DNA of 18,475 bases from Nostoc sp. GT001 (lineage in GTDB: Bacteria > Cyanobacteriota > Cyanobacteriia > Cyanobacteriales > Nostocaceae): the NCBI RefSeq assembly GCF_030382115.1, contig NZ_JAUDRJ010000001.1:118174-136648 (forward strand), read 5' to 3'. Below are positions 1 to 7,697 of this stretch, piece by piece. The translations under genes were made by a program, and so were the position numbers. The notes under the pieces were generated by a model. That model was given only the letters and a program-made list of their open reading frames with translations. It was not told the DNA's origin and did not search any database. How positions within the stretch are numbered: position 1 is the first letter of the stretch; the number at the start of each line of letters is the position of its first letter.

Positions 1-292
1 GGAATTGGCTTATTCATCTGAATCTCAGCAGATGCAGTTAATCAGCGATGGTGCTATTTCTTCCACAGGAAGCGATGCCTGCGGCGGGCTACGCCTACGC
101 ATTCATAGGCTATGGGAAAATCAAAACTTGTAAGATGCCTCAAGTGCTATCTTAAAGCACTTGGGAAAGTTGAAGCGACCGTATTTGACAGCTATGGAGA
201 AGAAGCTGTTGAGTGTGATTGAAAAAGAATACGGCATTATAGATGAGATACCCCGTAATTTTCAATCAACCAAGGAATAGGAGACAACAGTA
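1..292. other. Intergenic region with repeat and possible gene remnant
   Basis: No intact gene is visible here. On the plus strand a frame opens after a stop at about 130 and runs to a TAG at 280-282, reading roughly DASSAILKHLGKLKRPYL and ending in NFQSTKE. It has no good start codon, so it could be the 3' end of a decayed gene; I do not recognise the protein. An interspersed repeat lies at 72-100. The sequence AGGAGAC at about 281-287 is a good ribosome binding site for the antitoxin-like gene starting at 293. Confidence 0.4.
72..100. repeat. Short interspersed GC-rich repeat (Nostocales type)
   Basis: A GC-rich segment in AT-rich surroundings, starting GCGATGCC, with core GGCGGGCTACGCC and ending TACGC. 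Its halves are partly self-complementary. From memory, near-identical short palindromic repeats are scattered in many copies through Nostoc and Anabaena genomes. Only one copy is obvious in this window. Confidence 0.5.
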
Positions 293-547
293 ATGCAAAG
301 TATTAAGTTATGTTCTCATGTTGGGGCTGACGGCATTTTGCACCTTGAGATTCCCGTTGGCATCACAGACAAAGAAATGGAAGTCGTGGTGATTTATCAA
401 CAAATAGAACCATCAACACATACAAAAACACCAGAAGAACTGGGATGGTCACCCGGCTTTTTTGAGCAGACTTACGGTAGTTGTCAAGACGATCCAATTG
501 TTATTGACTATGAAGGTGATTTTGAGACAAGGGAAGAAATTCTGTGA
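293..547 (+). CDS. Antitoxin-like small protein (partner of truncated VapC)
   Basis: An 84-residue acidic protein with a short beta-rich N-terminal part (IKLCSHVGADGILHLEIP) and a C-terminal tail with the motif ELGWSPGFFEQTYGS. Cyanobacterial proteins of this shape are commonly encoded just upstream of VapC-type PIN ribonucleases and are taken to be their antitoxins. A strong ribosome binding site (AGGAGAC) lies about 5 bases before the ATG. Its TGA overlaps the GTG of the downstream toxin remnant (GTGA), the usual translational coupling in such modules. Because the toxin is broken, this would now be an orphan antitoxin. The family assignment rests on context and general resemblance, not on a decisive motif. 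Confidence 0.65.
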   Translation: MQSIKLCSHVGADGILHLEIPVGITDKEMEVVVIYQQIEPSTHTKTPEELGWSPGFFEQTYGSCQDDPIVIDYEGDFETREEIL

Positions 548-645
548 GGTATTTATTAGATACCAATGTTTGCACTCGTTATCTCAACGGTAGGTCGCTC
601 TTAATTCGAGAACGTTTACAATCACAAAATCGAAGCTGTGACTAA
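544..645 (+). pseudogene. vapC: Truncated VapC-type PIN-domain toxin
   Basis: A GTG start overlapping the antitoxin stop opens a frame reading (M)RYLLDTNVCTRYLNGRS then LLIRERLQSQNRS, stopping at TAA after 33 codons. The opening LLDTNV-x-YLNGRS is the hallmark N-terminus of PIN-domain VapC ribonucleases, with the first catalytic Asp at residue 6. Such toxins are usually about 130-150 residues, so roughly the last three quarters, with the remaining acidic catalytic residues, are missing. The sequence after 645 is AT-rich and shows no continuation in another frame, which points to deletion rather than a simple frameshift. The product should be inactive. Confidence 0.75.
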
Positions 646-770
646 ATGAATATTAATTAATTCAGTTAAATTTTAGTAAAATTATTTTATTTTTAGAGAA
701 TTGTACACTAAAGTAAACGTTATTAATAACCCAAAATATTTTAAATTATTCTTAAAGCACAAAGGAAAAA

Positions 771-1217
771 ATGAATAATAACGTTCTTGTTCCCATCGAA
801 TTTGAACTTGCAGCAATAAAAATAGCCCAAGTGCATTTCCCTTGGCTACGTTTTAAATTATCTCCTATCCAGGAGAAGGGAAGAGTCTACAATCGCTTAT
901 CAGACGCTATTTATTTTGAAGCTTACTTTCAAAATAGTTTAATTGATTATGATCCTCTCCACAAACATAATTACTATCCTAGTTTTAACTTTTACTTGTT
1001 ACCAGGAAAGAAACTAATTCAGTTAAGTGGCTGGTGGCGCGATCAGGTGTTAACTTTTATCTACGCACCATTAGACCCAGAACCATATAACAAGCACTGG
1101 CAAAATGACAAAAACTTGGCTGTATCTTGCCCCTATCCAGACGGCGATAAATTTGAACAGATGGCAATCGCTTTATTTCCTTTAGTTCAAGAGTATTTAG
1201 TAGGGTATGAGGGATGA
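771..1217 (+). CDS. Hypothetical protein, unrecognised
   Basis: A 148-residue soluble protein with no signal peptide or membrane segment, rich in aromatic residues (for example FPWLRFKL, HNYYPSFNFYLLPG and LSGWWRDQVLTFIYAPLDPEPY). I do not recognise a catalytic motif. The start is supported by AAAGGAAAAA just before the ATG. It follows a 125-base AT-rich gap after the truncated toxin and stands alone on the plus strand. The compact alternation of short beta-like segments and a C-terminal helix (FEQMAIALFPLVQEYLV) suggests a small single-domain protein. The neighbourhood of toxin-antitoxin and HNH genes hints at an accessory role, but no function can be assigned. Confidence 0.7.
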   Translation: MNNNVLVPIEFELAAIKIAQVHFPWLRFKLSPIQEKGRVYNRLSDAIYFEAYFQNSLIDYDPLHKHNYYPSFNFYLLPGKKLIQLSGWWRDQVLTFIYAPLDPEPYNKHWQNDKNLAVSCPYPDGDKFEQMAIALFPLVQEYLVGYEG

Positions 1218-1559
1218 TGCTGCTTCTTCAATTGTCTAGGATTTTTCAGCCAAGCCATCTAATAGCTCAACTTACCTAGTCAACCCCTAGAACCTACTGT
1301 CAGGATCGTAATCTTTAGTTTTTTGCTTCGTATATTGGGTAAACTTTGGCTCAATTGCTTAAGGAGGTTTTCACTTGGGTTTTATCCAACTGTGACTTTA
1401 AGCAAACCTACTTCTTACTACCTAAAGAAGCGATCGCCGTTTATAATGTTGGTACTCCTTGTCTTTATGCTGCCAGTATTTATCTACAGTTTCTTTGGTA
1501 ACCGAAGATTCGCTGTTAAAATACCACCAGTCCGCTAAATTAAACGAGACATACAGCCT
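1218..1559. other. Region with two overlapping doubtful small frames
   Basis: Two plus-strand frames compete here. One, starting at a TTG at 1323 and ending at 1538, encodes 71 residues with a hydrophobic stretch FIMLVLLVFMLPVFIYSFFG that could be one membrane segment. The other, running to a TAA near 1503, reads LAQLLKEVFTWVLSNC and continues through LPKEAIAVYNVGTPC. It reads the HIP1 site at 1430-1437 as EAIAV, a common HIP1 reading in real genes. Neither has a convincing start. This may be a decayed gene fragment. Confidence 0.3.
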
Positions 1560-1799
1560 ATGATTACTCAAATGATGGTTCAACCCTCATTCTGGGTAGA
1601 TTCTGGAATAAAACTCAGTAAAGTTAGGGACATACATTTATTTAAATTTACTGAAGAATTACAGTCTCGACTCGAAGAATTGTCTGAGAAAAAGAAAGCT
1701 GGATTGCTAACCACAGAAGAAGATGCTGAATTGGTAGGCATATTGGAACTAGATAGAATTTTTACCTTGCTCAACGCCAAAATCATTTCTGAATCATGA
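1560..1799 (+). CDS. Small helical protein paired with HNH endonuclease
   Basis: A 79-residue protein, mostly predicted helix, with a charged heptad-like segment LQSRLEELSEKKKAGLL followed by TTEEDAELVGILELDRIF. I know of no catalytic motif. Its last four bases (ATGA, 1796-1799) overlap the start of the HNH endonuclease gene, so the two are almost certainly translated together. Small proteins of this type often precede HNH genes in cyanobacteria and could be an inhibitor, antitoxin or structural partner; that role is inferred from gene order alone. No clear Shine-Dalgarno precedes the ATG. Confidence 0.65.
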   Translation: MITQMMVQPSFWVDSGIKLSKVRDIHLFKFTEELQSRLEELSEKKKAGLLTTEEDAELVGILELDRIFTLLNAKIISES

Positions 1800-2254
1800 C
1801 AGTTAATGATGCAACCAAAAAATTAGTCAGACAAAGAGCAAAATTTCTTTGTGAAGACTGTCATTCTTCAGAAGAAGCAAGTGCTGCTCTATTTTCTATT
1901 GACCATATTGTACCCCAGTCTCTTAAGGGTTCGGATGAACCTGATAATCTGGCATTAGCCTGTCAGCGTTGTAATGGATACCGCTACAATTTCACCACTG
2001 GAATTGATCCAGATACAGGCCAGATGCTACCTCTGTTTAATCCACGTCAGGAAAAGTGGTCAGACCACTTTATTTGGTCAGCAGATGGTCTAAAAATTAT
2101 TGGAATTAGTTCTTTAGGACGAGCTACAAGTAATCGTTTAGACCTCAATGATGAACGTCATAATGAAGGGTCTATTGTCAAAGCTCGTCGTCTTTGGCTC
2201 AAAGGTGGTTGGCATCCACCTGATGAAGATCCGCGACAAGTAAAAGAGTTTTGA
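1796..2254 (+). CDS. HNH endonuclease
   Basis: A 152-residue protein with a canonical HNH (His-Me finger) nuclease domain in its first 60 residues: a zinc-binding C19-x2-C22 pair, the catalytic IDHIVP (D36-H37), N51 in PDNLALAC, and the second zinc pair C56-x2-C59 followed by N60. The part after residue 60 (FTTGIDPDTGQMLPLFNPR, then a WSDHF segment) is the extension typical of cyanobacterial HNH proteins, with RRLWLKGGWHPPDE near the C-terminus. It is expected to nick or cut DNA with a divalent metal; its target cannot be told. It overlaps the 79-residue upstream gene by 4 bases. The short length and the partner make a small defence or selfish cassette possible. Confidence 0.85.
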   Translation: MTVNDATKKLVRQRAKFLCEDCHSSEEASAALFSIDHIVPQSLKGSDEPDNLALACQRCNGYRYNFTTGIDPDTGQMLPLFNPRQEKWSDHFIWSADGLKIIGISSLGRATSNRLDLNDERHNEGSIVKARRLWLKGGWHPPDEDPRQVKEF

Positions 2255-2391
2255 TTTGCAATTTCCTTAACTGTATGAGTAAAGGCAAAGTTTTTAGGCT
2301 TAGAGAAACTGATATTCGATGAAAAATGCGAGCGCACGCTCGGTGTTCTTAAGGGCTAGACCATCACTTAAATGTTGATTAACCAATAACT
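2255..2391. terminator. Convergent gap with GC-rich hairpin, possible terminator
   Basis: The gap between the plus-strand HNH gene and the minus-strand PEP-CTERM gene contains a perfect palindrome, CGAGCGCACGCTCG, at 2329-2342. It could terminate both convergent transcripts, but only a weak T-rich stretch (TGTTCTT) follows it on the plus strand, so the call is tentative. Confidence 0.3.
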
Positions 2392-3033
2392 CTAAGTCGA
2401 TGTTCTATGTCGGCGTAGCAGAAAACCCACTCCAATTAAGCCGATGCTAAATATCGCCGTGGTATTTCTCGGTTCTGGAACTGTTTGAAACGTTTGAAAA
2501 GAACCTGAGATTAGAGGTAGACCTCTTACAGGAGCAGTTGGATCTGGGTTAAGTGTAAGATTTTCGGACAAGATCAGTGTGCCAATCGCACCGTCAAATG
2601 TACCCGATCCACCAGTAATACTTATAGTATTAGAAACCGTGCCCACAAAATTTTGAAAGTCAAGGGTAGCAGTACCTCTGGTGGTTCCGAATAGCTTATC
2701 TGCTCCTTGACCAAAAATTGTAATTTTACCAAGTGGTAAGTCGTTTAATCCAAACGTTGCTGGATCTGGCTCAATTGTAATCACACCTGTATTATTGTCG
2801 AGATTGCCATAGCTGATATTTACAAGTCTAGTTAGACCGTATGGCGCATTAGCACTTTCACCTATATTGGTTATTTTTAAAATGTTTCCTGCGATCGGTT
2901 CAAGAGTAGTTTCTGAATTGTAGATAGCTGAAAATGGATATTGTATCTGCGCCACTACTTTTTTTGTACCTAGTCCAAAACTTAAAAGCGCCGCAGCTAC
3001 CGGAGTGAACCATACAGCCCGTAATCTAAGCAT
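2392..3033 (-). CDS. PEP-CTERM sorted exported protein
   Basis: A 213-residue secreted protein. Residues 1-29 look like a signal peptide (hydrophobic FTPVAAALLSFGLG, probable cleavage after VVAQ). The central part is a beta-rich, Gly/Thr/Asn-rich domain with no enzyme motif that I recognise. The C-terminus from about residue 185 is a PEP-CTERM sorting signal: VPEP, a hydrophobic helix (AIFSIGLIGVGFLL), then basic RRHR. Such proteins are exported and processed by an exosortase, which is not encoded here. It is co-directional with the metallophosphoesterase upstream (91-base gap), but no functional link is evident. No strong ribosome binding site is visible. Confidence 0.8.
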   Translation of the reverse strand: MLRLRAVWFTPVAAALLSFGLGTKKVVAQIQYPFSAIYNSETTLEPIAGNILKITNIGESANAPYGLTRLVNISYGNLDNNTGVITIEPDPATFGLNDLPLGKITIFGQGADKLFGTTRGTATLDFQNFVGTVSNTISITGGSGTFDGAIGTLILSENLTLNPDPTAPVRGLPLISGSFQTFQTVPEPRNTTAIFSIGLIGVGFLLRRHRTST

Positions 3034-3124
3034 AACTAATTTGATTTTGATATTAGGTAGTGTTTACTTTCACTAAAGACAAGCTACCGTAAATTTCTCA
3101 AAAAATAAACCATCTAATTAACTG

Positions 3125-4075
3125 TTACTTAGATGATGTTATAACTGAGCGGTTCAAAAACCACTCAAAATAGCTAATCTCTGGAATTACACCCATTCTC
3201 ACTGGTAAAACGGAAACTCCTAGTCCACGCGATACGTACAGGGCAATCGCACCATCTCGATACCAACCACTGACATAACGTCCGCTACCAGGAGGGCGTA
3301 AAGGAGCAAAGCCAAGGAATGATAATTGGCCACCATGAGTATGCCCTGATAACATATATTGTGGTTTGTATTGTGTTATCTTTGCTAACTCATCACTTGA
3401 AAATGAGTCTCGATATGCTGGTGAGTGGGCGAGTAATAAATGGTTTTGTTGAGGACGAAGACCTTGAAGTGATTTGATTAAATCGGGTTTACTGACTAAA
3501 TCATCCAATCCCGTGATTAATATAGAATATTCGCCATATTTATGTAAAATACTTTGATTAACTAATAAGCTGCAATTATAAGTGGCATAGATTTTTGTCA
3601 AACGTTTTAAATCGACACCTGCCCAGTATTCCCAATTACCCATAATTGCATACTTAGCTGTTTGCTTATCAAGAAGCGACAAAAAGCGATCAAATCCATC
3701 AAGCTGTTCAACTTGATCAATTGAATCTCCAGTAAATAGTACAATGTTTGGGTTAAGTTTATTAACTTGTTCGGCGATACGTTGTGCCCGATTATTAAAT
3801 TGTTTGAGATGGAGATCGCTGATTTGGACAATCTTAAAACTATTCTTGTTAGAAGTGATTTGTTGATTTAGTTGATGACGTGTGACCACGAAGCGATTCG
3901 GCTCAATGATAAAAGCATATAGAACCAGTAAACAAAAGCTAACACTGATAGCGAGTAGAATAAATAGGCACTTTCTTCTCTTCTTTTTTGCCAGCATTAG
4001 TTTAAGTTTTCTAAAATTATCTGAAAATAATACAGGATATAGTTGCACATCCCCTAGTGGTAAGCTAATCAGCAT
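3125..4075 (-). CDS. Membrane-anchored calcineurin-like metallophosphoesterase
   Basis: A YkuE-like metallophosphoesterase. Numbering from an ATG at 4075, the metal ligands are D87 and H89 (QISDLH), D117 (TGDS), N147 (GNWEY), H217 (LLAHSP), and H245 and H247 (SGHTHGGQ). The third motif reads GNWE rather than the usual GNHE/GNHD, so the His normally beside the Asn is a Trp. A basic stretch KKKRRK precedes one membrane helix (LFILLAISVSFCLLVLYAF), so the catalytic domain is probably outside the membrane. The ATG at 4075 lies inside the terminal repeat of the adjacent IS. The native start is more likely the internal ATG at 3997 (290 residues, MLAKKKRR). The IS probably separates the gene from its original promoter. 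Confidence 0.85.
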   Translation of the reverse strand: MLISLPLGDVQLYPVLFSDNFRKLKLMLAKKKRRKCLFILLAISVSFCLLVLYAFIIEPNRFVVTRHQLNQQITSNKNSFKIVQISDLHLKQFNNRAQRIAEQVNKLNPNIVLFTGDSIDQVEQLDGFDRFLSLLDKQTAKYAIMGNWEYWAGVDLKRLTKIYATYNCSLLVNQSILHKYGEYSILITGLDDLVSKPDLIKSLQGLRPQQNHLLLAHSPAYRDSFSSDELAKITQYKPQYMLSGHTHGGQLSFLGFAPLRPPGSGRYVSGWYRDGAIALYVSRGLGVSVLPVRMGVIPEISYFEWFLNRSVITSSK

Positions 4076-5252
4076 TTAAGCTGCAACATAGCTGAAATTA
4101 CCTTTATGTTTTATATTCCGATGCCACCTAATCACTAACTCGCCTTGATTCAACAGCTTATCTAGCAGTGATTTTAATTCATCTACTGATTTAAATAACC
4201 GATGAGCAATATATTCTTTACATGAATGCCAGACTAACTCGATAATGTTGTAATTATGGCTGTAAGCGGGCAAGAACTCTAGAACAAAATTTGGGAATTC
4301 TTCAGATATTTTAGCTAGAACATCTTTGCGTTTATGAAAACTAGCATTATCTAAAATTAAAATAATCTTTGGCCCATATTTCGCAAAATCCTCACCAAGG
4401 TTTCCTTTGCTTAACCATTCTTGCTTAATTAATTCATTTAATTGTTGTAATTGCTCATAAAAAATATCTGCGTTCCCTTTTTTAACAAAAAAGCATACTC
4501 GTTTTCGGTCTAGTTCTCTGATTGCTCCCATTACATTTACTCGACCACAACGCCGTTGACCTGGAACATTCTTGCGTTTTCCTTTTTTACCCCAACCCTT
4601 GCGACGAATCACGCGTAAACTAAAACCACTCTCGTCCCAAAACCATACCTGTAAACGCTCTGGTTGCTCTCGCGCTATTGATAAATATTGAGTAAGTTTC
4701 TCTTTAAACTTCGCTCTTTCAAGAGGATTTTGTTTATCTTCTAGGTCATATTTAGCCCAGATATAACTATACTTTTTTCTCTTTAATATCCTCCTAACCT
4801 GAGAGCTACTTAAATCAATTCCTGTTTCTTTTGTTAAATATGTGGCTAATCTTTCTGCCGTCCATCTGCCGAAGTCGTAGCCTAAATCTGATGGTTCTTG
4901 GTCAACAGTTTTTAATAACAGTTCAATATATTCAGGAGTCGCTTTTCGATAATGTTCATACTCTCTTTTATTATGTAGAGTTTCTAGCTCATCTGGATCA
5001 CCATGCATACACCAATATGCCACTGTTCTGTGCGAACAGCCTAAAAATTTAGCCATTTCGTGTTGCGGTTTCCCATCATTCTGTAGCAGAATAATTAAAA
5101 TTCTTTCCCTGACGTGTGGTTTGTCGCTCTCTTTTAGAGCTTGCTGTAAGGAGCTAACTTGTTCTGGCGTTAAAAAGTTCTTGGCTGGGGGCGGCATCGT
5201 CGCTTTTAAACGGCTTCATCTTCTTATTATGCAACTTAAGTGACGATTAGCT
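4063..5252 (-). mobile_element. Complete IS630-family insertion sequence
   Basis: A 1190-bp element bounded by imperfect inverted repeats, 4063-4085 and 5230-5252 (AGCTAATC then CA, TTAAG and TGCA; 19 of 23 positions match). It is flanked on both sides by TA (4061-4062 and 5253-5254), the target duplication expected of IS630/Tc1/mariner elements. It contains one uninterrupted transposase gene and seems potentially active. It is inserted in the space between the minus-strand metallophosphoesterase and the plus-strand SLH gene. Confidence 0.85.
4076..5197 (-). CDS. IS630-family DDE transposase
   Basis: A 373-residue transposase in one frame. The N-terminal third holds a helix-turn-helix (MAKFLGCSHRTVAYWC, about residues 48-63) and a second winged-helix region (TKETGIDLSSSQVRRILKR, about 122-140). 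The RNase-H-fold catalytic domain follows, with D188 in WFWDESGFS, D283 in ILDNASFHK and E320 in YNIIELVWH, a D-D-36-E spacing typical of IS630. It should bind the terminal repeats and insert the element at TA. Its TAA is directly followed by an in-frame ATG of the metallophosphoesterase frame (TAAATG). Confidence 0.93.
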   Translation of the reverse strand: MPPPAKNFLTPEQVSSLQQALKESDKPHVRERILIILLQNDGKPQHEMAKFLGCSHRTVAYWCMHGDPDELETLHNKREYEHYRKATPEYIELLLKTVDQEPSDLGYDFGRWTAERLATYLTKETGIDLSSSQVRRILKRKKYSYIWAKYDLEDKQNPLERAKFKEKLTQYLSIAREQPERLQVWFWDESGFSLRVIRRKGWGKKGKRKNVPGQRRCGRVNVMGAIRELDRKRVCFFVKKGNADIFYEQLQQLNELIKQEWLSKGNLGEDFAKYGPKIILILDNASFHKRKDVLAKISEEFPNFVLEFLPAYSHNYNIIELVWHSCKEYIAHRLFKSVDELKSLLDKLLNQGELVIRWHRNIKHKGNFSYVAA

Positions 5253-5254
5253 TA

Positions 5255-5588
5255 GAGCAAACTTCCGTGTAGCTGCGGATTCAAAAACTACACATCGCTC
5301 TAAAAGCGAAACTCAGTTCATCGCCTAAGACCAATCGATTTTCTCTCTTACTGCCGAAAGTCCTTCTAATGTGGGCTATTGCAGTGGTATGTTGGGGGAA
5401 ATCTAGCGCGGAGATTCAGTTTGGGAGCTTTTGTGTTAGAAAAGCTACTACTGAGGGAAAATTTAAAACAAGATACTGTGTTGGAGACAGTGGTCGTAAT
5501 TGCTACAAATTACAGAATTACACAACAAAAGTGGCAACATATATAAATATAATTCTTACGAGATGTATTAGCTTTCCGGCTTTTGTGA
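5255..5588. other. Upstream region of SLH gene, no gene seen
   Basis: Between the right end of the IS and the SLH gene I see no convincing coding sequence; the open frame here has no protein character. An inverted repeat GTGTAG/CTACAC lies at 5267-5293, without a T-tract. This stretch presumably holds the promoter of the SLH gene and, before the IS inserted, that of the metallophosphoesterase. I cannot place a -10 or -35 box with confidence. Confidence 0.4.
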
Positions 5589-7502
5589 ATGATAATCAGT
5601 TTATTAAAGCTCCTGAAAAAAACTTCAGTAGCCATCTTTGTCTTAACTCTATCAAACCCCAACGCCCTAGCCTTTACTGACACCCAAAGCTATTGGGCAA
5701 AACATTGTATCGAGCAACTAAAAGAGCGTAAACTGATTACAGGCTACCCCGATGGTAGTTTTCGCCCAGAAACAACAGTGACACGCGCCCAAGCAGCAGT
5801 GTTAATGCTAAATGCTTTTCCTGATTCACCAGTGAAACGCACAGCTATGTCATTTAAAGATGTACCTGCTGATTATTGGGCGAATAAAGCAATTTCTACC
5901 GCTTACCAAAAAGGATTTTTTTCTGGTTATCCTGGTGGTATTTTCCAGCCAAACCAACCAATCCCTCGTGCCCAAATCATTGGTGTTGTAGCTGGGGGGA
6001 AAAATTACAGCCCTTTACCTAACCCAATGCAGATATTACAAGAATATTTTAACGATGCGGGGCAAATACCTAACTATGCCCAAAATGCGCTTGCATCTGC
6101 CACGATTAATAGTATTGTTGTCAATTATCCCAATGTAAAACAGCTAAAACCACTACAAAGCGCGACTAGAGGGGAAGTTGCGGCTTTAATGTGTCGGGCG
6201 CTAAATATTTACACGGTTCCCCCACAATATATTGCTGGAGTCGAAGTAGACAGCCAAGAAATACGTCCTTTACCAGGAAAACTTGATATTATTCCCACCT
6301 TCAACAGTAATAGTCCTGAACTGGTGACAACTGAAGGAATTTTACTATCAACTTTTCCCCCAGATGGGAAACAAGTACATGAAGCACATTTAAATTATCC
6401 CTTTGAAGGCAGATTTGATATATTTGCTCATCATATCGTCAGGGCAGAAACACCAGCCCAAAGCCGCACTGTATACCAAGGGATAATTGTACATAATCCG
6501 GGAAATGAACCTGTCACAGTGCAAGTATTACTTGCAGCTAGTTACCTTACCAAAGAAGCACAGTTTATTGCTTTAGCTGATATGGTTGAAAATCCCCAAG
6601 GTACAGTTTACTCTGAAGCTGGCGATCGCACAATGAATGATGTACTGCGAGGAGTTCGGCAAGAGATTTTTCCCCAAAAGCTGGTGATAGAACCAAAAGA
6701 AACTAAAATACTAGCAAATTTACCAATTCCGGTACAGGCTTCTTCTTCTAACGGTCGCACTACAATGATGCGCTTGGCAAGTAGTAGTCCAGTTTATATC
6801 GCAAATTTAGCCAAAAATAGTAATATTTCACCGACTTTAGGCGAGTGGCAAGAGCTTCTGGATACAGGTAATTTAGCAGGAAAGCGTGACCCCATTCCAA
6901 CACCTCTTGACCCTCCCAGAGAACCAACGGTATTTAGTCGCGTCGCTGGTGTATCCCAAGGAACGCAATGGAAAACACAAATTACGGACAATTCCAATGT
7001 TTCCGAGTTAACAATACCCTCACCAGGAAAGGCGTTTTCTTATCCTTTGGGAACTGTACATTTAATTACTCTTAGCACTGGACAAATTCAAAGTGCAGCG
7101 ATGTTAAAACGTTATCCTGATACTGCTTACTTTGCTCACAGTAACTATGGTGTTGAGTACAATCTAACTTTGCCTCTAAGAAATATTACGAATGAAACCC
7201 AAACTATAACTGTGTCAATACAAACTCCTGTGAAGGATGAAGGGGGAACAGATAGACTACTGTTTTTAAAGCCAGGTGTAGAACAAATATTCTTTCGGGG
7301 AACGGTGCGGGTGCGTTACATAGATGATAATGGCTTAGAAAAGACGCGCTATGTGCATTTGGTACAGCGTCGGGGACAAAGGGGCGAACCATTGGTGACA
7401 CTGAAGATGTTGGCGAGTGGAAAGCGACAAGTACAGATAGACTTTTTGTATCCTCCAGATTCTACGCCACCACAGGTTTTGACGGTGAGAACAAAGACGT
7501 GA
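5589..7502 (+). CDS. SLH-domain protein with DUF3370-like C-terminal region
   Basis: A 637-residue exported protein. The N-terminus has a short basic start, a hydrophobic core (VAIFVLTLSNPNALA) and likely cleavage near residue 28. S-layer homology repeats follow: repeat 1 about 29-75 (FTDTQSYWA to GYPDGSFRPETTVTRAQAA), repeat 2 about 88-135 (FKDVPADYWA to GYPGGIFQPNQPIPRAQII), and a degenerate repeat 3 about 150-205 ending ATRGEVAALMCRAL. From about residue 215 to the end the sequence fits the cyanobacterial domain I know as DUF3370 (IRPLPGKLDIIPTFNSNSP, EGRFDIFAHH, GIIVHNPG). SLH domains bind peptidoglycan-linked polysaccharide or act in the cyanobacterial outer envelope. The role of the C-terminal domain is unknown. 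It appears to be a monocistronic gene. Confidence 0.88.
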   Translation: MIISLLKLLKKTSVAIFVLTLSNPNALAFTDTQSYWAKHCIEQLKERKLITGYPDGSFRPETTVTRAQAAVLMLNAFPDSPVKRTAMSFKDVPADYWANKAISTAYQKGFFSGYPGGIFQPNQPIPRAQIIGVVAGGKNYSPLPNPMQILQEYFNDAGQIPNYAQNALASATINSIVVNYPNVKQLKPLQSATRGEVAALMCRALNIYTVPPQYIAGVEVDSQEIRPLPGKLDIIPTFNSNSPELVTTEGILLSTFPPDGKQVHEAHLNYPFEGRFDIFAHHIVRAETPAQSRTVYQGIIVHNPGNEPVTVQVLLAASYLTKEAQFIALADMVENPQGTVYSEAGDRTMNDVLRGVRQEIFPQKLVIEPKETKILANLPIPVQASSSNGRTTMMRLASSSPVYIANLAKNSNISPTLGEWQELLDTGNLAGKRDPIPTPLDPPREPTVFSRVAGVSQGTQWKTQITDNSNVSELTIPSPGKAFSYPLGTVHLITLSTGQIQSAAMLKRYPDTAYFAHSNYGVEYNLTLPLRNITNETQTITVSIQTPVKDEGGTDRLLFLKPGVEQIFFRGTVRVRYIDDNGLEKTRYVHLVQRRGQRGEPLVTLKMLASGKRQVQIDFLYPPDSTPPQVLTVRTKT

Positions 7503-7697
7503 TTTAGGATTTAGGATTAAGTCTCGTGCTTTACGCAAAAAAAACGAATAATCTTGAAGTTGGCATTACAAAGATTAGAAGTCAGTATCAGCTAACGTAT
7601 CACATAGGACGGCAGTAAGCTACGCTTGTAGACAAAAACTGGACATCCCCTCAAAAATGGTGATGATTAATTTAATCTACGATAGTGTCTAAACTTT
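7503..7697. other. Gap with heptamer tandem repeat
   Basis: Directly after the SLH stop is a short tandem run of GATTTAG-like heptamers (7502-7520), of the kind known as short tandemly repeated sequences in heterocystous cyanobacteria. The rest presumably holds the promoter of the nuclease gene. No gene and no clear terminator hairpin are visible. Confidence 0.4.

Noticed and set aside
5369..5680. 103-codon frame upstream of and overlapping the SLH gene
   Set aside because: Composition does not look like protein and it overlaps the well-supported start and signal peptide of the SLH protein in another frame.
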